A DNA stretch of 21,112 nucleotides from Methanocorpusculaceae archaeon UBA456 (GTDB lineage: Archaea; Halobacteriota; Methanomicrobia; Methanomicrobiales; Methanocorpusculaceae), in NCBI GenBank assembly GCA_002496395.1, contig DAJQ01000019.1:83392-104503 (forward strand), given 5' to 3'. Below the pieces are notes generated by a model, which made no database searches, was not told the origin of the DNA, and saw only the letters and a list, made by a program, of their open reading frames with translations. Positions 1-7,091 of this stretch are shown in pieces. Made by a program: the position numbers and the translations under genes. Positions within the stretch are counted from its first letter, which is position 1; every line of letters starts with the position of its first letter.

Positions 1-845
1 TCTCACTGGATCGCCATCTCCTCTTTGTTGAACGTGAAGCGAAGATCCCAACGATAAAGCGGCTTATCTTCGAGGAGTATGGGAAGACCTCCTCAAAAGG
101 ATTCAAAGGCCAGACGATCGTCTTCACAAATGCACGATCCCGCTGCCACCAGATAGCAGATGCAATCGGTCCCCGTGCAGCCCCCTACCATGCCGGGCTC
201 ACATCACAGGAACGAAGAGATATCGAGTCCAGATTCACAAAAGGAAAACTTGCCGCCGTCGTAACAACAGCCGCCCTTGCAGCGGGTGTTGATTTCCCCG
301 CATCACAGGTGGTCTTTGATGCCCTTGCAATGGGCATTGAATGGCTGACGGTACAGGAGTTCCACCAGATGATCGGAAGAGCCGGACGACCAGATTTCCA
401 TGATGCGGGCCGTGTCGTGATCCTGGCCGAGCCTGGCGGCTCATATTCGCGGGAGTCGAAGGCGACCGAGGAGGAGGTGGCGATCAATCTCCTCAGGGGT
501 GTGATGGAGGAGGTCGCCCCGGTCTATGGCATGGAAGAGAGCAGCGAGGAGTATGCGGCAAATGCCGTTGTCGCACGCGGGATCGAGCAGGATCTCAACT
601 CAATGAACGAGCGGATGGTCGGAACCCTTGAGGATGCCATGCCAGAGATGGAGAAGTACAGGCTGATACATCGAAAAGGAGGGGTGATCGAGCTCTCGCC
701 ATTTGGCAGGGTAATGGCAGAGCATTTCATCGGAGTCGAGCGGCTGAAGAGGATCCGGGCCCTTGTCCGGGAAGAGGACGATCCCCTGATGATACTCGCG
801 GATCTCGAGTGCAGGACAGATGAGGATGAGCAGAAGGGGAGGTAA
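1..845 (+). CDS. Ski2/Hel308-like DNA/RNA helicase, C-terminal part (5' end outside window)
   Basis: The open frame enters the window already running (first full codon at base 3) and gives the last 280 residues of a superfamily 2 helicase, ending in TAA at 843-845. Visible helicase motifs are IVFTNARSRC (motif IV region), then TTAALAAGVDFPA (motif V), then EFHQMIGRAGRP (motif VI with the arginine finger). This order and the GRAGRP signature are typical of Ski2-like/Hel308 enzymes, which use ATP to move along and unwind DNA or RNA. After motif VI comes about 130 residues of acidic, helical sequence resembling the winged-helix/ratchet region, ending in a charged tail. The N-terminal Walker A and DExH motifs lie outside the window, so activity cannot be judged. 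Family assignment is firm. Whether it is Hel308 itself (replication-fork repair) or a methanogen-specific paralogue is not decided here. Confidence 0.85.
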   Translation, partial: SLDRHLLFVEREAKIPTIKRLIFEEYGKTSSKGFKGQTIVFTNARSRCHQIADAIGPRAAPYHAGLTSQERRDIESRFTKGKLAAVVTTAALAAGVDFPASQVVFDALAMGIEWLTVQEFHQMIGRAGRPDFHDAGRVVILAEPGGSYSRESKATEEEVAINLLRGVMEEVAPVYGMEESSEEYAANAVVARGIEQDLNSMNERMVGTLEDAMPEMEKYRLIHRKGGVIELSPFGRVMAEHFIGVERLKRIRALVREEDDPLMILADLECRTDEDEQKGR

Positions 846-856
846 GAACTCCCCTC

Positions 857-1075
857 TCACTCCGTCTTAAATATCCCGCTACAGACCATGTACTCTTTTC
901 CATCACTGCCTATGGCAAGCTGATAGTAGGTGCTCTTCCAGAAGAGTCCGCTCTCACCCGGGTTGAGAGAGACATAATCCTCCCATCCTGAACCATTGGC
1001 CAATGCTCCTGCCACCATCATATCCCGAAACGCCTTTCCGGTGACATCTGTTTTTCCCTTGAAACTCCACTGATG
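857..1075 (-). pseudogene. Remnant of a cache-type sensor domain, C-terminal end only
   Basis: The minus strand reads an uninterrupted 72-codon stretch to a TGA at 857-859. It includes GSGWEDYVSLNPGES, then KSTYYQLAIGSDGKEYMVCS, and ends GIFKTE. This matches the C-terminal half of cache domains (extracellular small-molecule sensors of chemoreceptors, kinases and solute-binding proteins), where a Gly/Trp-rich strand, an NP turn, a K-T/S-x-Y strand and a closing V-C/G-S-G-I-Y/F strand follow one another. No start codon precedes it: two codons upstream of the recognisable sequence the frame meets TGA at 1076-1078. It is therefore a fragment. It may have belonged to the same gene as the decayed sequence just upstream (1081-1380), since both read the same way and abut. 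Confidence 0.6.
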
Positions 1076-1080
1076 TCAGG

Positions 1081-1380
1081 TTAAGACCAGCAATCTCTTA
1101 ATTCATACTTTTCTAACAATTTCTCATATTTTTTCGCGACCGCCTTCGGTGAAGAGTCCGATCCGGATGACATCCTCAGGCAGTGCCACTCCTTTCTCTT
1201 CATATGCTGCATACAAGAGCTCCACCCCGATTCCTTTCAGATCCCATCCTCTTCATAATTGAATGGCGGGAATTCCTCTGTCAGAAAGATCAGATCCGGA
1301 ACTGTGGTTGTATCCTCATGTACGCAACCAGACAAAGAGATGCATGCTGCAAGCAAGAACTGAGAAAGAAATACCAATCA
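1081..1380 (-). pseudogene. Frameshifted remnant of a lipoprotein amino-acid-binding protein (SBP_bac_3 type)
   Basis: On the minus strand, codons from about 1377 read a hydrophobic signal with a lipobox, FLLAACISLSGC, followed by VPDLIFLTEEFPPFNYEEDG. That is the start of a periplasmic solute-binding protein of the family that feeds polar amino-acid ABC importers (the E-F/Y-P-P-F-x-Y/F motif). The frame then hits TGA at 1237-1239. Shifting by one base at a G run near 1243-1246 restores LKGIGVELLYAAYEEKG and LPEDVIRIG, which is exactly how the family continues. A further shift near 1155 gives AVAKKYEKLLEKYELRDCWS before a stop at 1081-1083. No ATG precedes the signal peptide, only a TTG at 1375-1377. 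Start loss, at least two frameshifts and deletion of most of the protein show a dead gene. Confidence 0.65.
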
Positions 1381-1422
1381 GACAAGATAGATTCAACCTC
1401 ATCACAACCCTATGCACATTAA

Positions 1423-1450
1423 CGATCTATTATAAAAACATATAAATTTT
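1423..1450 (+). promoter_or_regulatory. AT-rich TATA-like region ahead of the short ORF at 1478
   Basis: The stretch contains TATTATAAAAACATATAAATT, which holds two good archaeal TATA-box matches, about 30-50 bases before the AGGAT and ATG of the 22-codon ORF at 1478. The position suits a promoter reading to the right. The region is generally AT-rich, so chance matches are likely. Confidence 0.3.
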
Positions 1451-1477
1451 GACAATAGAAAAAGGATAGCCCATGAT

Positions 1478-1546
1478 ATGAGCAAGACACAGGAACCATC
1501 AGAAACTAGCAGATCCCAAATTAAATCTTCACCATTAACATTATGA
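1478..1546 (+). pseudogene. 22-codon ORF with promoter-like upstream, possible truncated gene start
   Basis: ATG at 1478 opens a 22-codon frame (MSKTQEPSETSRSQ, then IKSSPLTL) ending in TGA at 1544-1546. It lies behind AAAGGAT and a TATA-like stretch. The polar, Ser/Thr-rich start looks like an ordinary protein N-terminus that ends abruptly where the sequence turns strongly AT-rich. One reading is that the AT-rich ATPase/TOPRIM unit displaced the rest of this gene. It could equally be a chance ORF. No family is recognised. Confidence 0.2.
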
Positions 1547-1576
1547 TAATATTATATTTAAAGTATTTAAACTTTA
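1545..1576 (+). promoter_or_regulatory. Probable promoter of the ATPase/TOPRIM pair
   Basis: The AT-rich stretch includes TATTATATTTAAAGTATTTAAA, with overlapping TATA-like octamers about 50-75 bases before the ATPase start. A start of transcription near 1590-1600 would leave a short leader carrying the AGAGGAG ribosome-binding site at 1608-1614, eight bases before ATG 1623. Confidence 0.4.
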
Positions 1577-1622
1577 GAATATGTGAGGAGAAACAGTATA
1601 AACCTTTAGAGGAGAATACAAC

Positions 1623-2744
1623 ATGATGATCACACAAATATATATTAAAAACTTTAAGAGCATAAAAGAAACTAAAGTAAATTGTAACGGAGTCAATGTC
1701 ATTATAGGGGGCAATAATGCAGGAAAATCCAATCTTCTAGAGTCATTAGAATATTACTCAAGATCTTTAATGGTCCCACTTGAGGAGATATTTGGACCAG
1801 GGCCTTTTTCGTATGCCCAGTTATTCCACAAAGGATCTGATATTAAAAAGGAAGGTATTGAAATTGGCATTAAATTCCATGGAAAATATGATACATCTCA
1901 TTCATATCGATTAGATTCGCTTAGGAATAGCCCCAATATTAAACCCAAATTTCGCCTTGAAGTAGTTCATGAGTCAATACAATCACAAAATTATATATCA
2001 GACGATAATAATTTAAAAAAGCTTCAAATGAGAGAGAAGGGAATAAATAAGAATTTACCATTTGAATTTGTTGAGATGTTCAATACTTGTAGAAGTATTC
2101 GTAAATTCCAATTTGTTCCAAAAGAGATAAAAAAAGAGAGAGAAATTGATCCACTTGAATCAATGATTCCTTTCTTAAAACATAATGGAGAAAATCTTGT
2201 TAATGTCCTTTTTGCAATGCGAGATATTGAATCAAATATCTTTAGAAAAATAATCAATGATTTTAAAGAGATATATCCAGACGTGACAGATCTCTCTTTT
2301 ACTCATCTTGGAGATTATCGTTATGCCCTTGAATTTACACGGGAAATCAATTCAAAAGACTGGATCTTTCTATCCCCTCAGGTATCAGATGGCTTCGTTA
2401 TCACACTTGCAATTTTAACCTTAATACACTCATCTCAAACAAATAAAATAGTCCTTATTGAAGAGATTGAGAATGGTTTAAATCCCTTAACACTAAGTAA
2501 AATAATACAAAAGATGTTGATCACATCAGACTCATTCGACATTCAATTTTTTATTACAACACACTCACCTGTTATTCTTGACAATCTTAATAATTTCCCT
2601 GAATTGGTGTTGGTATGTGAACAACATGAGGGTCATTCAGAATACACTCCACTACCAGAAATTCTGAAGATATTTCGAGGAGATTATCAACCTGGTGAAT
2701 CCTTAGTGGAAATGTGGCTTGAAGGACTGATTGGAGGGTTGTAA
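1623..2744 (+). CDS. OLD/RecF-type AAA (ABC-class) ATPase, candidate defence component
   Basis: A 373-residue stand-alone ATPase of the ABC-like class found in OLD, RecF and SMC proteins. The N-terminus ITQIYIKNFKSI is the usual first strand, followed by Walker A IIGGNNAGKSNLLESL (about residues 27-42). A signature-like LSPQVSDGF lies near residue 247, Walker B is VLIEEIENGLNP (about 277-288), and the switch histidine is in FITTHSP (about 310-316). All catalytic motifs are present. In single-chain OLD proteins a TOPRIM nuclease follows the ATPase; here the chain stops and the TOPRIM-like part is the next gene, starting on the last base of this stop codon. Such pairs are often anti-phage systems (compare OLD, PARIS and related ATPase/TOPRIM systems). 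ATG 1623 is chosen because AGAGGAG sits at ideal spacing; ATG 1626 is an alternative. The gene is clearly more AT-rich than its neighbours, which suggests transfer. Specific system not identified. Confidence 0.85.
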   Translation: MMITQIYIKNFKSIKETKVNCNGVNVIIGGNNAGKSNLLESLEYYSRSLMVPLEEIFGPGPFSYAQLFHKGSDIKKEGIEIGIKFHGKYDTSHSYRLDSLRNSPNIKPKFRLEVVHESIQSQNYISDDNNLKKLQMREKGINKNLPFEFVEMFNTCRSIRKFQFVPKEIKKEREIDPLESMIPFLKHNGENLVNVLFAMRDIESNIFRKIINDFKEIYPDVTDLSFTHLGDYRYALEFTREINSKDWIFLSPQVSDGFVITLAILTLIHSSQTNKIVLIEEIENGLNPLTLSKIIQKMLITSDSFDIQFFITTHSPVILDNLNNFPELVLVCEQHEGHSEYTPLPEILKIFRGDYQPGESLVEMWLEGLIGGL

Positions 2745-3385
2745 TGTTAAGCTCTTCACCACTCAATATTCATTTGATAACAGAGGGGCCATCTGATAGA
2801 GAGATTCTAAAATCATTACTTTCTGAGATAATTGGAGAGAATAAAGCTAATTACATTAACATTAGTGCCACCCAGAGGGTAAAAACAGGGAAACCTGCAC
2901 TTTTAAAAAATGCGCAGATTTTTTCAAAAAATTTACATCATGGTTTCGCTCAAAAAGTTGATATAATTGTTGTATGCATCGATAACGACAGTGGAACCAT
3001 CAACGACATCGGAGAGACTATACAAGAAGAGATATTAGCCAAATTCAATAGTTTTTGTCATAATAATAAACATTATTCAAAGATACCATGCCTTGTTTGT
3101 GCTGTACCCGTCGTTACAATTGATTATTGGATGAAAGCAATTTCTGAAAAGAATGACGATTGTACACAAATCCTATTGAACCTTATCATTCCAAAAGAAA
3201 AAATTAAACAAGAAACATATGGGGAAAAAAATGTATTTAGAGAGACATTTATTGAGCAAAAAGCAATTCAAAATAAAATCAAGGAGATTAAATCAAAGGG
3301 TTCTTTAAATAGATTACGATGTATTCCTTCCTTTGAAAATTTTGAAAATCAATTAAGAGATTGTTTGGATAGAAGATCATTATAA
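2744..3385 (+). CDS. TOPRIM-like small protein, partner of the OLD-type ATPase
   Basis: A 213-residue protein that overlaps the upstream ATPase by one base (TAATG), so the two are translationally coupled. It starts LNIHLITEGPSDREILKSLL, with an acidic residue (E14) and S-D (17-18) after a beta strand. It then has DIIVVCIDNDSG with a D-x-D pair (D80, D82), and later AVPVVTIDYWM with an acidic residue (D127) after a strand. That glutamate, D-x-D, acidic-W order is the plan of TOPRIM-type metal-dependent nuclease domains and of the small TOPRIM partners of defence ATPases. The C-terminal 80 residues are Lys-rich with no recognised motif. It probably supplies nuclease or nucleic-acid-binding function gated by the ATPase. 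The fold is inferred from motif spacing; the exact family (DUF4435/AriB-like, OLD TOPRIM or another) is not resolved. AT-rich like its partner. Confidence 0.65.
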   Translation: MLSSSPLNIHLITEGPSDREILKSLLSEIIGENKANYINISATQRVKTGKPALLKNAQIFSKNLHHGFAQKVDIIVVCIDNDSGTINDIGETIQEEILAKFNSFCHNNKHYSKIPCLVCAVPVVTIDYWMKAISEKNDDCTQILLNLIIPKEKIKQETYGEKNVFRETFIEQKAIQNKIKEIKSKGSLNRLRCIPSFENFENQLRDCLDRRSL

Positions 3386-3407
3386 CATAGATATTTTAAG
3401 TATAAGA

Positions 3408-3415
3408 TTTTTTTT
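3408..3415 (+). terminator. T-run terminator after the ATPase/TOPRIM pair
   Basis: Eight consecutive T residues on the plus strand 23 bases past the TOPRIM gene stop, with no strong hairpin. This is the usual form of an archaeal intrinsic terminator. It lies just before the convergent methyltransferase gene ends at 3428. Confidence 0.5.
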
Positions 3416-3427
3416 ACAATCCAAACC

Positions 3428-4264
3428 TCATCCCACACAGACCCAGCGATCATAGATCGGGTCACGCTCATTCTCAAAGACCTCGATCTTCCGATCCACC
3501 GATGCTCCCCACTCCTTAATCAGCTCTGACTCACGTTCGGTTCCGACCGTAATCAGCGCCTCCTCACAGAGATCAAAGAGCACCATAACAAGCTCTTCCC
3601 AGACCTCGGTCTCAAAGGAGTGGATCTCACCGAGCATAATCCCAAGCCCCTTCTCAGCCGGCGGCAGGAAGACATCCGCAGTCCTGCCATCAATGCAGAG
3701 TGTTCCTTCCGGATCCAGTCTTCCTGCGATCAGTCCGCGGGCGATAAGCGCCTCATCGTTATCATAGGCAAGCGGCTCCATCCCCATCTTTGATACAATA
3801 GCCGATCCGATACCCGAACCACAGCAGCAGTCGATGCAGGGACCAGAACCGGAATTTCCCCAGACCTCGTGGATCAGGGACGCAAGCTTTCCGGTCCGGT
3901 CAGGCGGCACATCTTCAAATGCAGGATCAACCGCAGCACTGATCTCTTTGGCAAATGACCTGCGGACAGCCCGTTCCCAGAGGTACCGCTCTGTCTGGTA
4001 GAGATCACCTCCAATCTGCTCAAATCGCTCGATCTCCTCGCCCGTCATCTGCCGGTACAGGCAGGTTGATGCCCACCAGGTCGCCCCATCTTCTGAAAGG
4101 GCGAACGCAAGTGGTTCATCTTCGGTATCGATCAGAAGCCTCGCACACTCATTTCCGGCAGGGATGCCAAGGAGATCGGAAAGATACTCTATCCCTGAAA
4201 GATCCCCAAATGCAGGCTCAACAAATGAGAGGTTTTGAACCTCAAAAATCTCTTCAGCATTCAT
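3428..4264 (-). CDS. Methyltransferase-fold protein of unknown substrate
   Basis: A 278-residue acidic protein. The centre has PCIDCCCGSGIGSAIVSKMG (residues 142-161) followed by PLAYDND. This is the SAM-binding loop and acidic strand end of a class I methyltransferase: D-x-C-x-G-x-G-x-G, then an acidic residue about 20 residues later. The first ~110 residues, including WWASTCLYRQMTGEEIERFE, are not recognised and could be a substrate or partner domain. The final third has strands consistent with the rest of a Rossmann fold but no clear catalytic NPPY-type motif, so it may methylate a small molecule or have lost activity. The start ATG overlaps the upstream bactofilin-like gene stop by four bases (ATGA), so the two are coupled. 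Three adjacent cysteines in the SAM loop are unusual. Confidence 0.6.
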   Translation of the reverse strand: MNAEEIFEVQNLSFVEPAFGDLSGIEYLSDLLGIPAGNECARLLIDTEDEPLAFALSEDGATWWASTCLYRQMTGEEIERFEQIGGDLYQTERYLWERAVRRSFAKEISAAVDPAFEDVPPDRTGKLASLIHEVWGNSGSGPCIDCCCGSGIGSAIVSKMGMEPLAYDNDEALIARGLIAGRLDPEGTLCIDGRTADVFLPPAEKGLGIMLGEIHSFETEVWEELVMVLFDLCEEALITVGTERESELIKEWGASVDRKIEVFENERDPIYDRWVCVG

Positions 4265-5163
4265 CTCTTCTTCCTCTGTATTGTCAGTCCGCCGACTGAT
4301 TTGATAACACCCTCAACGGTCGCATTCTCATCCATCGTCACCCGCTGCCCCTCGACATTCCCAAGTATCCGAACATGCTCTTCAATGACGACATCATTCA
4401 GAGCCTCCACATTTCCGTGAATTTCTGCACCAGAAGAGATCGTAATAGAGTCTTTCGTCCGTATACTTCCAAAAAGCGTGCTATTCAATCCAATCGTTGC
4501 CTTCTCTCCACGGATCTGCCCGTGGAGCCTGCATCCAGAGCCGATTGTGATTGGGGTCTGCACCTGGAGCTGTGACTCATCAAGGTGTGTCTGGGATGGG
4601 AGCATAAGCGGATGGGCATCTTCTTCACAGAGTTCCTCAATGAACCTGTCGATCTCTTCCTCATGATCGATCCTGAGCATCGTCAGGACATAGAGGAGAA
4701 TATAGAGGATCACCGGCATTGGATTTCTAACCTCGATATCGCCGCGTGCATCAAATCCCTTCTCGATCATGACATTATCACCAATATCGAGATTCCCCAT
4801 CACCGAGAGTTTGCCACGGATCGTGACACCCTCACCGATGAAGGCATCTGCATCGCAGACAAGGTTGCCGTCAATATCACAGAAGTTGCCGATCCTGAGA
4901 TCGCCGTCTGCGATCACATCACCTTTCAGGGTGCAGGACTCTGCTATAAAGACATCATTCCCGGATATCCCATACTCAATTCGTGAGTGATCGCCAACAA
5001 TCACATCACCAGGTGCCTTGAGGATGCGTTCCTGCAGCTCGGTTTTATCAGGGATGACACATCCCGTTAACGTCAGCCGTTCCAGTTGAATCTCATCCGG
5101 GACGGAACCATTCTGAGCCGGGACTGCATTTTCCTCCATACCAACCTGCACCTCATGCTCCAT
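4261..5163 (-). CDS. Bactofilin-like polymer-forming beta-solenoid protein with a mid-chain hydrophobic segment
   Basis: A 300-residue protein built from short repeating strands with the bactofilin/solenoid rhythm, such as AESCTLKGDVIADGDLRIG, GKLSVMGNLDIGD, GCRLHGQIRGEKATIG and GAEIHGNVEALNDVVIEE. Each step has a small residue, a hydrophobic pair and a G-D/N turn. Two solenoid arrays (about 45-145 and 203-296) flank a helical insert (about 149-182) that begins with the hydrophobic run PVILYILLYVLTML and continues acidic. Bactofilin-type proteins form filaments or scaffolds at the inner face of the membrane; here the insert could anchor or dimerise the protein. It overlaps the ApgM gene by 11 bases and the methyltransferase by four, so all three are probably one transcript. 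Function of this archaeal version is unknown. Confidence 0.65.
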   Translation of the reverse strand: MEHEVQVGMEENAVPAQNGSVPDEIQLERLTLTGCVIPDKTELQERILKAPGDVIVGDHSRIEYGISGNDVFIAESCTLKGDVIADGDLRIGNFCDIDGNLVCDADAFIGEGVTIRGKLSVMGNLDIGDNVMIEKGFDARGDIEVRNPMPVILYILLYVLTMLRIDHEEEIDRFIEELCEEDAHPLMLPSQTHLDESQLQVQTPITIGSGCRLHGQIRGEKATIGLNSTLFGSIRTKDSITISSGAEIHGNVEALNDVVIEEHVRILGNVEGQRVTMDENATVEGVIKSVGGLTIQRKKR

Positions 5164-6388
5164 ACTTTTCAGATCTATTGATCAGATCAACCAATATCGG
5201 CATAAGATCTCCCCCACGAATCCTGCAAAGCCCTCCTGATGCAGTGGAAATCTCATCAAAGGCAGCAACGGAATCAATCCTGACACCCGGACCACGGATG
5301 ATGATCGGCACCGGATCACCTGAATGATCCATCACCGAGCAGGCGGTCGTGTGATCAGCGCAGATTACAATAATAATATCCTTCCATTCAAGAAGCGGGG
5401 CAAGGGCGGAATCAATCACCTCGATGAAATCACGTTTCAGCAAGGCTTTTCCGTCATGGCCAAACTCATCTGCGCCCTTGATATTCAGGAGCACAAAATC
5501 CTTTCTCTCAAGCTCTTTCTCTGTATATGCAATTTTAGCATTGAGATCGGAATCAGCCGATCCGGTGATCCCCGGCACCTGCACCGGCTCCAACCCAACA
5601 GCAGATCCAATTCCCGAGATGAGAGCGGCTGCCGAGATGACACTTCCCGTCATCTTCCATTTCTCAGGAAACGGCTCAAATCTCCCCATCAATCCTGCAC
5701 CCCGTATCAGAACAATATTTGCAGGAAGAAGACCATCAGCGATTCTCTGCACGTTCAGAGGGTGATCAAAAAGAATCTCCTGTGACTGACGGAGAAACTC
5801 ATTTGCCACCTCAGCTGTGTGGAGATCTGATCCCGCTTCCGTCATTGGCCGGATTGGAAGCGGGGGGAGTTGTTCGTGTTTTGGATCATTGGAAGTTACA
5901 TTTGCACCCAGCCCCTCACCACGGAATGCGAGAGCAGCCCGGTGACCGGCACCGGGTTCGAAAAAGAATTCCACCCCAAGCGACGAGAGATCAACACCAT
6001 CCCGGATCGCAGCACAGAACGGTTCTGTTGAGGAGATCCGCCCGGCTCTCCGGTCAATGATAGTTCCGTTCGGATCAAGGCTTCCGAAATTGCCCCGGAA
6101 CCCGATCATCCCGGCTTCCATTCTAATCCCGCATCCTTCAGCCTCAAGGGGCCCTCTGCCCGTATAGTACCGCTCAGGGGGGTATCCAAGAAGGCTCAGG
6201 TGTGCAGTATCTGATCCCGGTCGGATACCGGGTGCGATGGTATCCATGATACCGCAGACGCTCTCCAGTGCAAGGCGGTCTAAAACAGGTTTTGCCGCCG
6301 TCTGAAGAGGCGTCTTCCCATCCAGTGCATCACACGGACGATCAGCTATACCGTCAAGTACCAGGAGAAGTATCTTCTGCGCAGTCAT
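5153..6388 (-). CDS. apgM: 2,3-bisphosphoglycerate-independent phosphoglycerate mutase, archaeal type
   Basis: Interconverts 3- and 2-phosphoglycerate in glycolysis and, in methanogens, mainly gluconeogenesis. It is 411 residues, the usual length of archaeal ApgM. Alkaline-phosphatase-superfamily metal motifs are visible: KILLLVLDGIADRP at the N-terminus (Asp12), RPGSDTAHLSLLGY with Ser59 (the phosphoryl-accepting position), Asp60 and His63, then RGNFG, and late KGADEFGHDG and CADHTTACSVMDHSGDP for the second metal site. All key residues seem present. The downstream bactofilin-like gene begins inside its last 11 bases. The ATG at 6388 gives the canonical start (a short lead into ILLLVLDG), although the nearest good ribosome-binding sequence, GAGGTG, is better spaced for an out-of-frame ATG seven bases upstream. 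Confidence 0.95.
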   Translation of the reverse strand: MTAQKILLLVLDGIADRPCDALDGKTPLQTAAKPVLDRLALESVCGIMDTIAPGIRPGSDTAHLSLLGYPPERYYTGRGPLEAEGCGIRMEAGMIGFRGNFGSLDPNGTIIDRRAGRISSTEPFCAAIRDGVDLSSLGVEFFFEPGAGHRAALAFRGEGLGANVTSNDPKHEQLPPLPIRPMTEAGSDLHTAEVANEFLRQSQEILFDHPLNVQRIADGLLPANIVLIRGAGLMGRFEPFPEKWKMTGSVISAAALISGIGSAVGLEPVQVPGITGSADSDLNAKIAYTEKELERKDFVLLNIKGADEFGHDGKALLKRDFIEVIDSALAPLLEWKDIIIVICADHTTACSVMDHSGDPVPIIIRGPGVRIDSVAAFDEISTASGGLCRIRGGDLMPILVDLINRSEKYGA

Positions 6389-6439
6389 CCTGCATAGAGA
6401 TACACCTCAATATGTTATGAGTATGCCCCTTTGGGAAGC

Positions 6440-6447
6440 AAAAAAAA
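6440..6447 (-). terminator. T-run terminator of the uS15-eS1 operon
   Basis: Eight T residues on the minus strand begin immediately after the TAA stop of eS1 (6448-6450). This is the archaeal intrinsic-terminator form and separates the ribosomal operon from apgM. Confidence 0.55.
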
Positions 6448-7062
6448 TTATGCGGCAATGGCCGCAGCCTTCTCAGCTGCAGTCCGTACCGCTTCGGATT
6501 TAATCACATCGATTCTGCGAATCGGGAAGATTGTTCGCGACTCTTTAAAGATTTCGCGTGAAATATCGCCAGTAACCACTGCCTTTGAGAAGGTATCATA
6601 ATCCATCTCAGAAGCAAGGCGGGTAACAACCTCAACCATCTTTGCCCTGATTGCATGAATATGCGAGAGTTTTGCCCGGTTCAGTGTGAAACAGGTGAGT
6701 GTCACCTGAATCTCACGGCCGCCCTGTACTTTCAGGGTCACGGTTGAGTCGATCCGTGATGTCCGCCGCTTTACATTTGAACGGATATAATCACGGGTTA
6801 CCTCATGACCGATGAACTCGGTATAGGCTGCATCACCTGCGACATTGTTAATCCGAAACTGCATCTTAATGTACTGTTTGGAGTAGTCCTGTGCAATCTC
6901 ACCGAGTGAGACCTGCATAACGCGGCCCATCATGTTTGCGGGATCTGCCGAGACAATATCCCCAATAAACACTTTACCAAAGACCTCAGGGGTATAGACC
7001 TTGTACCAGCTCTTCGCCTTCCAGCCTTCGACCCTGCGTCCAACCTGCTTCTTTTTTGCCAT
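6448..7062 (-). CDS. rps3ae: 30S ribosomal protein S3Ae (eS1)
   Basis: A 204-residue archaeal/eukaryotic-specific small-subunit protein near the mRNA exit side of the platform. The basic start MAKKKQVGRRVEGWKAKSWY, then VYTPEVFGKVFIGDI and GRVMQVSLGEI, is diagnostic. The middle GHEVTRDYIRSNVKRRTSRID and the C-terminal IFKESRTIFPIRRIDVIKSE are the other conserved blocks. A GGTGAT ribosome-binding site lies before ATG 7062. It is the last gene of the uS15, DHH protein, Pcc1 operon, 29 bases after pcc1, and is followed directly by a T-run. Confidence 0.97.
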   Translation of the reverse strand: MAKKKQVGRRVEGWKAKSWYKVYTPEVFGKVFIGDIVSADPANMMGRVMQVSLGEIAQDYSKQYIKMQFRINNVAGDAAYTEFIGHEVTRDYIRSNVKRRTSRIDSTVTLKVQGGREIQVTLTCFTLNRAKLSHIHAIRAKMVEVVTRLASEMDYDTFSKAVVTGDISREIFKESRTIFPIRRIDVIKSEAVRTAAEKAAAIAA

Positions 7063-7091
7063 CGTATCACCAAATTACCATAATCTACGAT

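Larger units (their letters stand above)
846..1622. other. 777-base region without an intact gene
   Basis: No complete coding frame is credible here. The left two thirds (857-1380) are two minus-strand gene remnants described separately. The right third (about 1400-1622) becomes AT-rich and holds promoter-like sequence and a 22-codon ORF before the ribosome-binding site of the ATPase gene. This is a decay and insertion scar between the helicase gene and the accessory pair. Confidence 0.6.
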
